Assembly: GCF_019693445.1 (NCBI RefSeq)
Contig: NZ_JAHRBL010000006.1
Span: 1 to 64,000 of the forward strand
DNA from: Deinococcus aquaedulcis
GTDB lineage: Bacteria; Deinococcota; Deinococci; Deinococcales; Deinococcaceae
DNA length: 64,000 bases
Direction: 5' to 3'
Each line of letters begins with the position of its first letter. Within the stretch, counting starts at the first letter, position 1. This document shows, one piece after another, positions 31,756 to 42,709 of this stretch. Below the pieces are notes generated by a model, which saw nothing but the letters and a program-made list of their open reading frames with translations, was not told the DNA's origin and did no database searches. The position numbers were made by a program, and so were the translations under genes.

Positions 31756-32823
31756 TCAATCCTGCACCGAGAAGCGGTAGACCGTCTGGCTTTCAAAGGG
31801 CTCGCCAGGGTCCAGGCGAGTGCTGGGAAAATGGGGCTGGTTGGGGCTGTCGGGGAAATGCTGGGTTTCCAGGCACACCGCCCAGCGGTGCCCGTAGCGC
31901 TGGCCGCCGCGCCCAGTGATTGTGCCGTCCAGAAAGTTGCCGCTGTACACCTGCAGGCCTGGCTGGGTGGTCTGCACCTCCAGGCGGCGGCCACTGTGCG
32001 GGTCGTGCAGGGTGGCGACGGCCTGCCCGGTGCCAGGCTGGTCCAACACGAAGTTGTGGTCCAGCCCGCCCGCAAAGGTCAGCTGCTCGTGGGGGTGCGC
32101 CAGCACGTCGCCCAGGCGCTGGGGCTGGCGCAGGTCGAAGGGTGTGCCGGCCACGGGCTGCACCTCGCCGGTGGGAATCAGGGTGGGGCCAGTCGGCGTA
32201 AAGTGGCTGGCCTGCACCTGCAGGCGGTGGTCCAGCACGTCGCGCCCGCCGCCAGCCAGATTCCAGTAGGTGTGGTTGGTGAGGTTCAGGACGGTGGGGC
32301 GGTCGGTCTGCGCGCGGTACTGGAGCCGAAGTTCGGCCGCGCTCAGCGTGTACGTGACCTCCACCTGCACCGTGCCGGGGTAGCCTTCCTCGCCCTCTGG
32401 ACTGGTGCGGCGCAGGTGCAGGCTCACGAAATCGGCCCCGGTCTCTGGGGTGGCCTGCCAGAGCTGCTGGTCGAAGCCCCCCGGGCCGCCGTGCAGGGCA
32501 TTGGGACCGTTGTTGCGCGCCAGGGTCACCGGCTGCCCATCCAGCACGAAGCGTCCCTCAGCAATGCGGTTGCCATACCGGCCAATCAGCGCCCCGAAGT
32601 ACGGCGAGGTCTCGCGGCTCAGGTAGGGGGCCAACTCGTCGTGGCCCAGGGTCACGTCGGCCAGCGTGCCGGTCCGGTCCGGGGCCTGCAGCCCCACCAG
32701 CACGCCGCCGTAGGTCATGATCTGCGCGCGCAGGGGGGCGGCCTGCAGGGTGTACAGCGTCACGGCGGCGCCTGCTGGGGTCACGCCCCAGGGCTGGGCT
32801 TCAATGGAGGGGGTCGGCGTCAT
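31756..32823 (-). CDS. galM: aldose 1-epimerase (galactose mutarotase)
   Basis: A 355-residue mutarotase that interconverts alpha and beta anomers of aldoses. Signatures are FGALIGRYGNRI, NNGPNALHGGPGGFD (catalytic His), LTNHTYWNLAG (second His), GLDHNFVLD and the C-terminal catalytic Glu in AVCLETQHFPDSPNQP. ATG 32823 is preferred over the ATG at 32838 because AAGGA lies 7 nt before it. It follows the GH2 gene on the same strand, so the pair probably liberates and then anomerises sugars. A terminator-like hairpin sits between the two genes. Confidence 0.93.
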   Translation of the reverse strand: MTPTPSIEAQPWGVTPAGAAVTLYTLQAAPLRAQIMTYGGVLVGLQAPDRTGTLADVTLGHDELAPYLSRETSPYFGALIGRYGNRIAEGRFVLDGQPVTLARNNGPNALHGGPGGFDQQLWQATPETGADFVSLHLRRTSPEGEEGYPGTVQVEVTYTLSAAELRLQYRAQTDRPTVLNLTNHTYWNLAGGGRDVLDHRLQVQASHFTPTGPTLIPTGEVQPVAGTPFDLRQPQRLGDVLAHPHEQLTFAGGLDHNFVLDQPGTGQAVATLHDPHSGRRLEVQTTQPGLQVYSGNFLDGTITGRGGQRYGHRWAVCLETQHFPDSPNQPHFPSTRLDPGEPFESQTVYRFSVQD

Positions 32824-32840
32824 AGGGTCATCCTTCATGG

Positions 32841-32870
32841 AAAAAAGACGCAGGCCCTGGGGGCTGCGCC
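32841..32870 (-). terminator. attenuator-like hairpin between GH2 and galM
   Basis: On the minus strand GGCGCAG and CTGCGTC form the stem base with CCC/GGG inside, followed by TTTTTT, immediately before the galM start region. Confidence 0.6.
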
Positions 32871-32926
32871 TTGGCGGACGAAGCGGGCAGGGGAGGGGGC
32901 CGTGGTGACGCCCCCCGGTCCCCAGC

Positions 32927-34768
32927 TTACGAGCCGAAGCTGTGCATCAGCTGCTTGGCCTGCCACTCCGGGCTGTAGCCGAAGGGATCGGGCACCTCGG
33001 CGGCGTTCACCGTGCGCGGGTCGCGCCGTCCAGCGGTGGCCCGCAGCATACGGGTGGGGTCGCCCTTGAAGCGGCGGTACTCGTCCAGCAGGCCGTTTTT
33101 CTCCTGGAAGGTGTCGGTCAGCTGGGTGTAGCAAAAGCCCGCCAGCCCCTGGCTTTCGTGCACCGCGTTCAGCAGCGATTCGTAGTGGGCGGTAAAGCTG
33201 TCGCTGTCCTGCGCGTGGCTGTAGCCCCAGCCGCCCTGATGATCCGGCATGTAGGCGATGCCGCCAAATTCGGTGAGCATCACAGGCAGGCCCCGGTCGG
33301 CCAGCGCAGGGTCCAGCAGCAGGTTGCGGCCCCCGGGCCGGGCGTGCAGCAGGGTTTCGCGGGTCTGTTCGCGGGTGCCGTAGCGCTCACGCAGTACCTC
33401 GGCCGCCGGGGTGTAGTCGTGAATGGTGAGGATGTCGGTGGTGTCGTTTTCCCAGCCGTCGTTGCCAATCACCGGGCGGGTGGGGTCCAGCGAACGGGTC
33501 AGTTCGTACAGGGCGCGCACCAGCGAGCGCGAGCGCCCGCGCCGGGTCAGGTCCGGCACGCCCCAGGACTCGTTGAAGGGCACCCAGGCCACCACGCAGG
33601 GGTGCCCCCGGTCGCGCATCACGGCTTCCATCCACTCGGCGGTCACCGACTGAATGCTGCGGTCACTCAGGCGGTAGGCGCTGGGCATTTCGGCCCACAC
33701 CAGCAGGCCCAGGCGGTCGGCCCAGTACAGGTACTGCGGGTCTTCCAGCTTCTGGTGCTTGCGCACGCCGTTAAAGCCCAGGCGTTTGGTGAGTTCCACA
33801 TCCGCGCGGTACTGGTCGCTGGTGGCGGTCATCAGCGATTCGGGCCAGTAGCCCTGGTCCAGCACCAGCCGCAGCGGATAGGGCGAGCCGTTCAGCAGGA
33901 AGCGGCCCTGCTCAATGGTCACCGAGCGCAGGGCGGTGTAGCCCACCACGCGGTCCAGCACCTCACCGCTGGCGCTGTCCAGCACCTCCACCAGCGCGTC
34001 AATCAGCTGGGGGTGCTCGGGGCTCCAGAGCAGGTGGCTGCGGTGGCTGTCAATGCCGCCGTCCAGCAGCGGCACCACGCGGTGCAGTTCTGTGCCCGTC
34101 AGGGTATACACGTCGTCGGCCAGCGTTTCACCGGGCACGCTGAGCAGCACGCGCACTTTCAGCCCCGGGCGGTACCCCTGCACGTTCACGCGCACATGCA
34201 CGCCCCAGGTGTCCAGGTCCGGCTGGAATTCCAGGCGGTCCACAGCCGTGCCCGGCACCCGTTCCACCCACACCGTCTGCCAGATGCCCGTGGTGCGCGG
34301 ATACCAGATGGAATGGGGCTCGGGCAGCCAGTCCTGCTTGCCACGCGGCTGGTCCAGCGCCAGGGGATCGTCCTCGGCGCGCACGGCCACTTCAAAGGGC
34401 TCATCGGCCACATCGGTCACGTCCACGCAGAAGGGCGTGTGACCGCCCCGGTGCTCGGCCACCTTGCGCCCGTTCACCCACACGGTCGCGTGGTAGTCCA
34501 CGGCCCCAAAGTGCAGCAGGGTGCGCCCGGCCGTCCACTCGTGGGGGCAGCTGACGGTGCGGCGGTACCACACCGCGCGGCCATGGGCCTGCTGGTGAAG
34601 GCCGCTGGCCCGACTTTCGGGCGGGTAAGGCACCTCAATCTGCTGGTTGAAATCCACGCCAGCCGGGTGCCCGTGCACGGCGTGCGGGTCAAAGGCGAAG
34701 TCCCAGGCGCCGTCCAGAGACGACCACAGAGGACGCTGCATAAGCGGACGGGGGTGAACGTTTCGCAT
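32927..34768 (-). CDS. glycoside hydrolase family 2 enzyme (beta-galactosidase/glucuronidase-like)
   Basis: A 613-residue cytoplasmic enzyme without signal peptide. The N-terminal sugar-binding domain (WYRRTVSCP, LLHFGAVDYHATVWVNG), an immunoglobulin-like domain and a TIM barrel are in the usual order. Catalytic residues are in place: acid/base Glu400 in VPFNESWG and nucleophile Glu500 in MLTEFGG. The substrate cannot be fixed; beta-galactosides are suggested by the neighbouring galM. ATG 34768 follows GGAGA. The promoter TTGACA-17-TAGGCT is at 34818-34846. Confidence 0.9.
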   Translation of the reverse strand: MRNVHPRPLMQRPLWSSLDGAWDFAFDPHAVHGHPAGVDFNQQIEVPYPPESRASGLHQQAHGRAVWYRRTVSCPHEWTAGRTLLHFGAVDYHATVWVNGRKVAEHRGGHTPFCVDVTDVADEPFEVAVRAEDDPLALDQPRGKQDWLPEPHSIWYPRTTGIWQTVWVERVPGTAVDRLEFQPDLDTWGVHVRVNVQGYRPGLKVRVLLSVPGETLADDVYTLTGTELHRVVPLLDGGIDSHRSHLLWSPEHPQLIDALVEVLDSASGEVLDRVVGYTALRSVTIEQGRFLLNGSPYPLRLVLDQGYWPESLMTATSDQYRADVELTKRLGFNGVRKHQKLEDPQYLYWADRLGLLVWAEMPSAYRLSDRSIQSVTAEWMEAVMRDRGHPCVVAWVPFNESWGVPDLTRRGRSRSLVRALYELTRSLDPTRPVIGNDGWENDTTDILTIHDYTPAAEVLRERYGTREQTRETLLHARPGGRNLLLDPALADRGLPVMLTEFGGIAYMPDHQGGWGYSHAQDSDSFTAHYESLLNAVHESQGLAGFCYTQLTDTFQEKNGLLDEYRRFKGDPTRMLRATAGRRDPRTVNAAEVPDPFGYSPEWQAKQLMHSFGS

Positions 34769-34817
34769 CGGGTCTCCTGAAGGGCGCCGGGGAGGCACCC
34801 GGGTAAAGCTTCGGTAA

Positions 34818-34846
34818 AGCCTAAGAGCAGACTTGGTATGTGTCAA
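34818..34846 (-). promoter_or_regulatory. promoter of the GH2-galM unit
   Basis: On the minus strand consensus TTGACA (34846-34841), a 17-nt spacer and TAGGCT (34823-34818). Two direct copies of CTTTACC lie around and downstream of the -10, a possible regulator site. Confidence 0.8.
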
Positions 34847-34953
34847 GTTCCTTCACGATAAATCTAAAACCCCCAGCAGACGGTGGGTAGAAGTACGGTA
34901 AAGGGCCGCTTCTTGCTGAATTCTGTCAGCGCCCGGGTGGTCTTCCTGAGGTA

Positions 34954-35467
34954 TTGTCATTAAAAAACTTGTGACTTACTGGCGGCTGATGGGCGCACGT
35001 TGCTGGATGAATACCTTCTCATACGGTGAAAATTCGTTTTTCCGCTCCTGGTAAGCCGAGAAGGCCAACGGTAGCGCGGGGCGCTCCGTCCTTGAGTCCC
35101 TTCCCCAAAAAGAGTGAAGATGTCTTCATCTGGTTTCATGGTTGCCAAGGTGGCAGCGTGGTAAACGCTGCATTCATCGGCAAGAAGCGGGCTCAGCCTC
35201 GCTGGCTGTCCTCATGTTGAGCCTTGGGGAAGGGTCTTGAACCCTGAAATGTCAGAAGCTTGTCAGCGGGGTTTGGGTGTTTGGTGCAGAGAACTGTGGG
35301 GTTTGTATGCGTGTCCCAGTCGGCACTTGCTGGATTGAGACCCCCAGAGCAGTGACCCAGGCGCGTCGGTAGGACCAAAGGGTCAGCCCCAAAGCTCGGG
35401 CCTCTGCTCAGGACAGCCAGGCAGCCCAGGTGTGCGCGGCTACCACCACACCTGGGTCAACTTTTTT
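34954..35467 (+). ncRNA. candidate structured non-coding transcript (gap 34847-35521)
   Basis: A possible plus-strand promoter TTGTCA-17-TACTGG (34954-34982) is followed by a series of small hairpins. These are TGCCA-agg-TGGCA (35143-35155), GCAGCGT-N5-ACGCTGC (35153-35171, overlapping the first) and CAGCC-N5-GGCTG near 35195. The region ends at a strong plus-strand terminator (35425-35467). No credible protein is encoded; the best frame (35026-35220, 64 codons) matches nothing I recognise. The call is inference from signals only. Confidence 0.25.
35425..35467 (+). terminator. strong plus-strand terminator with no upstream plus-strand gene
   Basis: CCCAGGTGTG (35425-35434) pairs with CACACCTGGG (35447-35456), followed by TCAAC and TTTTTT. 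The T run is on the plus strand only, opposite to the flanking gene, which is on the minus strand. Confidence 0.7.
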
Positions 35468-35521
35468 AGAAGTGTGATGTCCCGTCCCGCTGAGCGAAGA
35501 CCAGACTTTGCAACTCTAGCC

Positions 35522-36481
35522 TCAGGGCACGCGGGGGGCTTCGCCGGGGAACACGTAGCTGGTGCGCATCACAATGTCCTGCTCGTAATTGCCGAACTTG
35601 CGGCCAAACAGGGTCATGCCGCCGCAGTTGCGCGCCTCGGCCCGCACCTCTAAGCGCACCTTGATCTGGTTGGCGCCCTGCAGGTTCAGGTCCCCAATGG
35701 TGAGATCAGACAGCCGCTCGCCGTCAATGTAGGCCCCCTGCGCGGTCACAATCCAGTGCTTGAGCAGGCCGTGGGTGGTCTGGTCCTCGTTCCACCAGCG
35801 CGGTGTGAGGTGGGTGCGCGCGCCGCCAAAGTCGCCGGGGCTGGTGTAGGTGCCGACCTCGTGGCCGTTGATGAACAGGGTGATGTCTGAGGGCCATTCG
35901 GGGTCGTACTGCGGCGCCTCGGAGCACAGTTCCATGCTCAGGTCCAGGGTGTCGGGCAGGGCGCCGTAGGGCAGGTTGTTGGGAAAGGTGTATTCCACGA
36001 AGCCCGCGCGGCCAAACCACAGAATCTGCGCGTACACATGGTCGGGTTCGTACATGGACCGGGGGTTGTCCAGCATGCCGATGATCTTGGTTTCCGAGGC
36101 GAGGCCACAGGTGGGCTGCGCCTCGATGTGGGTGTAGTTGCCAATGGGCATGGAGACACTGACCTGATGCGGGTTGGATTCCACATCCACGCCGGGCAGC
36201 TTGTACACGATCTCGTCGTAGCGCTTGGAGCAGAGCTTCTGCGAGCCGCGCGTGCCGGGCTCGTACTCAAACGAGATCAGCCCGGCGGCGTGCAGGTGGT
36301 TCAGATTGAAGTTCACTGTGGAATGCGGCAGGTTCAGGGCGTCGGCCAGCTCAGAGACGTTCATGACGTTCTGCGACAGCTGGCTCAGCAGCAGCAGCCG
36401 GGTCTCATTTGCCAGCGCCTTGAGCACCACCAGCGCCTCCTGGCCTTCCACTCTGAGGACGCGATGTCTGGACACGGGCAT
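35522..36481 (-). CDS. ArsR-like winged-helix regulator with large C-terminal sensor domain
   Basis: A 319-residue regulator. Residues about 15-90 form an ArsR/MarR-type winged helix (ALVVLKALANETRLLLLSQL, then VSELADALNLPHSTVNFNLN). The remaining 220 residues are a beta-rich domain (TCGLASETKIIGMLDNP, WPSDITLFINGHEVGTYTSP, RNCGGMTLFGRKFGNYEQDI) rather than a usual ArsR metal site. The carbohydrate-enzyme neighbours suggest a sugar-responsive sensor (inference). It is transcribed divergently from the sugar importer, and a TATAACAASTT motif occurs twice in the shared intergenic region. ATG 36481 follows AGGAGGTT. Confidence 0.8.
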   Translation of the reverse strand: MPVSRHRVLRVEGQEALVVLKALANETRLLLLSQLSQNVMNVSELADALNLPHSTVNFNLNHLHAAGLISFEYEPGTRGSQKLCSKRYDEIVYKLPGVDVESNPHQVSVSMPIGNYTHIEAQPTCGLASETKIIGMLDNPRSMYEPDHVYAQILWFGRAGFVEYTFPNNLPYGALPDTLDLSMELCSEAPQYDPEWPSDITLFINGHEVGTYTSPGDFGGARTHLTPRWWNEDQTTHGLLKHWIVTAQGAYIDGERLSDLTIGDLNLQGANQIKVRLEVRAEARNCGGMTLFGRKFGNYEQDIVMRTSYVFPGEAPRVP

Positions 36482-36542
36482 AGAACCTCCTTCCGGACGA
36501 CAGCCGCGCCTGGGGCGCTGACCCTGCCGGAACAGTCTCGAA

Positions 36543-36553
36543 TATAACAAGTT
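36543..36553. promoter_or_regulatory. TATAACAAGTT site near the regulator start
   Basis: Direct-repeat partner of TATAACAACTT at 36684-36694. Candidate binding site for the divergent regulator. Confidence 0.35.
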
Positions 36554-36677
36554 TTAGGTATAGGTTGTGATGACCAGACACGGAGGTTGGGCGAGCCTCT
36601 CAGGTCAGGTATGCGTGCAGGACGCCACCTATTCCAGCTCATGCAGCAGTACTTCTCTAAAAAATCCTCATTTTTTG

Positions 36678-36707
36678 TTGACTTATAACAACTTGCTCCG
36701 TTACTAT
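36678..36707 (+). promoter_or_regulatory. promoter of the sugar ABC/GH43 operon with embedded operator
   Basis: TTGACT (36678-36683), 18-nt spacer, TACTAT (36702-36707). The spacer begins with TATAACAACTT (36684-36694), and TTGTT-N7-AACAA flanks the -35. The leader to the first ATG is about 170 nt. Confidence 0.7.
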
Positions 36708-36883
36708 CGTTCCACCAGATTGACATGAGAGCTGTGCAGCGCGTGCTGCAGGTTGGTCCGGGTTTCGTGCCAGGGGTGTGCCCTGGCCAGGGGGCCCGAG
36801 CGGCCTGAGTGCCCAGCGCGCACCCGTCTCCTGCTCTGGCGCTGTTGACGATCCGGCCGTCTTGTCCTTCCCAGGAGGCACCT

Positions 36884-38179
<1,296 letters not shown>

Positions 38180-38294
38180 AGCCGGGGCGTGGGGTGGGGG
38201 CAGCGGCGCCGGCCCGGCAGGGGTAGGCCCCGCCACCCCCACCGCCCGTTTTATCCCCGGCCGCCTGCCCTTCTCCCTTTTTCAGAGGTGAACC

Positions 38295-39236
38295 GTGACC
38301 ACCACCCAGGCGCCCGCCACGCACGCGCCGCCCGGCACCCGCCGCCGGGGCTCGCTGGAGCCGTACCTGTACCTGCTGCCCCACGCGGCGCTGTTTTTCA
38401 TGTTCACCGTCTATCCCATCGGGTACGGGCTGTACATTAGCCTGCACCGCTGGGACCTGCTGAACAACACCCAGACCTTCGTGGGCACCGAGTTCTTCCG
38501 CAACCTGTTCACCAGCGGCACCCCGCAGTTCGAGTTCTTCTGGCGCACCCTGTGGAACACCACCTTCTTCACCCTGGTCAGCGTGCCGCTGCTGGTGGCC
38601 GCTGCGTTGGGGCTGGCCGCGCTGCTGCACCGGCCCATTTTTGGGCGCACCTTTTTCCGGGCGGTGTTTTTCATGCCGGGCATCCTGACTGTTTCCGTGA
38701 TGGGCATTCTGTGGCGCTGGATGTTCGACAACCAGATTGGGCTGGTGAACGCCGCGCGCGACCTGATGACCGGCGCGCCGCCTATCGCGTGGCTGTCCAC
38801 CGAGGGGCTGGCCTGGGTGCCTATCGTGGTGGGCACGATCTGGTGGACGGTGGGCTTCAACATGACCCTGTATCTGGCGGCCATGAGCAACATTCCCCAC
38901 AGCCTGTATGAAGCGGCGGCGCTGGACGGCGCCACGGGCACGCAGCAGTTCCGCTTTATCACGTGGCCCATGCTCACGCCCATCACGCTGTTCGTGGTGA
39001 TCACCACGGCGCTGGCGTCCTTTCAGCTGTTCGGGCAGTCGCTGGTGATCACCAACGGCGGCCCCACGCGCTCCACCCAGAGCGTGATTCAGTACATCAC
39101 CGAAGAGGGCTTTACCAACTCGCAGATTTCCAGCGCGGCGGCCATGGGCTTTGTGTTTGGCCTGATGATGCTGGTGCTCACGGCCGCGCAGTTCCGGTTG
39201 ATGGCGCGCGACGTTCAGAGCGCGGAGGAGAAATGA
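38295..39236 (+). CDS. sugar ABC transporter permease (first)
   Basis: A 313-residue permease with six membrane segments. The EAA loop YEAAALDGATGTQQFRFITW, which contacts the ATPase, is intact, and the N-terminal helix (LEPYLYLLPHAALFFMF) is typical of MalF-like CUT1 permeases without the large periplasmic loop. The GTG at 38295 follows AGAGGTG. The stop overlaps the next gene as ATGA. No ATPase gene lies in the operon. Confidence 0.92.
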   Translation: MTTTQAPATHAPPGTRRRGSLEPYLYLLPHAALFFMFTVYPIGYGLYISLHRWDLLNNTQTFVGTEFFRNLFTSGTPQFEFFWRTLWNTTFFTLVSVPLLVAAALGLAALLHRPIFGRTFFRAVFFMPGILTVSVMGILWRWMFDNQIGLVNAARDLMTGAPPIAWLSTEGLAWVPIVVGTIWWTVGFNMTLYLAAMSNIPHSLYEAAALDGATGTQQFRFITWPMLTPITLFVVITTALASFQLFGQSLVITNGGPTRSTQSVIQYITEEGFTNSQISSAAAMGFVFGLMMLVLTAAQFRLMARDVQSAEEK

Positions 39237-40111
39237 CCACGGTGCCGCCCGAAGGAGCGCCTGTCCGGGCCCAGCCCCCCCGACGCCGCCGCTTACCGCG
39301 CGAGTGGCCCCGTTTTCTGGTGCTGTGTCTGCTGTCGCTGCTGTTTCTGGCGCCCGTGTACTGGATGATCAGCACGTCGTTTAAAACCGAGGCCGACGCC
39401 ATCGCGTCGCCGGTGCAGTGGTGGCCCGCGCACCCCACCCTGGAGAACTACCGCGCGGTGCTGACCTCGCCGGACGGCAACATTCTGCGCTGGACCTGGA
39501 ATTCGCTGTTCGTGGCGCTGACCTTTACCGTGCTGCACGTGGCCCTGTGTGCCCTGACCGCCTACCCGCTGGCCCGCATGCGCTTTCCGGGCCGCAACGC
39601 GTGGTTCTGGTTCATCCTGTCCAGCCTGATGATTCCGGGGATCGTGACCCTGGTGCCCACCTACATCATGATGCTGAACTTCGGGTGGATCAATTCGTTC
39701 CACGCGCTGATCTGGCCGGGCATCAGCGGGGTGTTCGGGGTGTTCTTGCTGAGGCAGTTTTTCGTGGGGATTCCCCGCGAACTGGAAGAAGCCGCCCGGC
39801 TGGACGGCGCGGGCAATTTTCAGATTCTGTGGCGCATCATCCTGCCGCTCAGCGTGCCCTCGCTGGTGACGCTGGCGGTGTTCGCCTTTATGGGGTCGTG
39901 GAACAACTACCTGTGGCCGCTGTACACGGTGACCGACGTGGACAAGATGACGCTGCCGGTGGGGATCACCACCTTTTCCCAGCGCTACACCACCGAATAC
40001 GGCAAGTTGATGGCCGCCACCACCCTGGCCGCCGTGCCCGCCCTGGTGGCCTACCTGATTGCCCAGCGCTTTCTGGAAGCAGGGCTGTCCACCACCGGCC
40101 TGAAAGAGTAG
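39233..40111 (+). CDS. sugar ABC transporter permease (second)
   Basis: A 292-residue MalG-like CUT1 permease. An Arg/Pro-rich cytoplasmic tail of about 25 residues precedes six membrane segments. The EAA loop LEEAARLDGAGNFQILWRII is intact, and the segment STSFKTEADAIASPVQWWP is typical of the second permease of these systems. The start overlaps the first permease stop. It pairs with the gene before it to form the membrane channel for the sugar bound by the SBP at 36884. Confidence 0.92.
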   Translation: MTTVPPEGAPVRAQPPRRRRLPREWPRFLVLCLLSLLFLAPVYWMISTSFKTEADAIASPVQWWPAHPTLENYRAVLTSPDGNILRWTWNSLFVALTFTVLHVALCALTAYPLARMRFPGRNAWFWFILSSLMIPGIVTLVPTYIMMLNFGWINSFHALIWPGISGVFGVFLLRQFFVGIPRELEEAARLDGAGNFQILWRIILPLSVPSLVTLAVFAFMGSWNNYLWPLYTVTDVDKMTLPVGITTFSQRYTTEYGKLMAATTLAAVPALVAYLIAQRFLEAGLSTTGLKE

Positions 40112-40201
40112 GCCCGGTTTGCCGGAACCAGAGAGCCCCGTGTTCCCACGCCCTTTCCCCCCTGGGCGCCCCGCACCTGACGGGGCCCCGCTGGAGACTT
40201 C

Positions 40202-42126
<1,925 letters not shown>

Positions 42127-42225
42127 GCAGGGGAGGAGGGGGGCATGGAAGGGCCGCCTTTCGTCCTTGCCCTGCTGCGGTGCGCCCAGGACCGCACGCC
42201 CTGACGTGATCGCCTGAACAGCATC

Positions 42226-42260
42226 AAGCGCGCCCAGCCAAAAGAGGTCTGGGCGCGCTT
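42226..42260. terminator. 12-bp terminator hairpin at the end of the sugar operon
   Basis: AAGCGCGCCCAG (42226-42237) pairs exactly with CTGGGCGCGCTT (42249-42260), and the stem extends with AGCA/TGCT outside two mismatches. No long T run. Confidence 0.65.
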
Positions 42261-42363
42261 GGTGCTTCAGATGGAGTCGGGAGACGGCGCCGTGCTCTGC
42301 GGCGCTGCTCCTCACCCTGCAGGCAGAGCAGGACCAACCCTGAGCAAGCCCCCAGAACCAGAG

Positions 42364-42642
42364 CTACTCGAAGACAAGCCGGACTGAATCTGTTCCTTGT
42401 GCCATCTCCCTGAGCATGTCGATGAATTGCCCGTCACGAAAAGTTGCAAGTGACGAAGTATGGATGAAGCGAAGCTCGTCGGCATCAGGCCAGCCTGGAC
42501 CACCCCAGAGGGCATCCCGAAAGGCATCGAAATTTCGACCAAAGTCTGGGCTTTCCGGCTTCACATCGTGCACGTACGCCGCCCAGAAGTCCTGTTCAGA
42601 ACGCACGCCAGAGCAATCGACAATTTTGGTTCGAGTGTCCAT
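42364..42642 (-). CDS. barstar family protein (orphan)
   Basis: A 92-residue protein. The fold pattern is IVDCSGVRSEQDFWAAYVHD, then FGRNFDAFRDALWGGPGWPD (barstar's GxNLDAL-W helix) and a final beta strand RLVFE. Barstar inhibits the RNase barnase; relatives serve as immunity proteins. No barnase or other RNase toxin gene is nearby. ATG 42642 is chosen because GACAAT lies 6 nt upstream; a GTG 24 nt earlier is also possible. It sits downstream of the GH13 gene on the same strand. Confidence 0.75.
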   Translation of the reverse strand: MDTRTKIVDCSGVRSEQDFWAAYVHDVKPESPDFGRNFDAFRDALWGGPGWPDADELRFIHTSSLATFRDGQFIDMLREMAQGTDSVRLVFE

Positions 42643-42648
42643 CACACC

Positions 42649-42654
42649 ATTGTC
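42649..42654 (-). promoter_or_regulatory. -10 box of leaderless barstar transcript
   Basis: GACAAT on the minus strand, 6 nt before the ATG at 42642. Confidence 0.4.
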
Positions 42655-42679
42655 TGCTCGGGTCACGGTGGGCTGTTCA

Positions 42680-42694
42680 GTAGGCTCAGCCTAC
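42680..42694. promoter_or_regulatory. perfect 15-bp palindrome between GH13 and barstar genes
   Basis: GTAGGCT-C-AGCCTAC. Could be an operator for the barstar gene or a short hairpin at the GH13 mRNA end. Confidence 0.4.
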
Positions 42695-42709
42695 CGTGGC
42701 CTCCGCACC

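Noticed and set aside
32942..34780. 612-codon plus-strand frame opposite the GH2 gene
   Set aside because: The GH2 catalytic glutamates and domain order fix the minus strand as coding.
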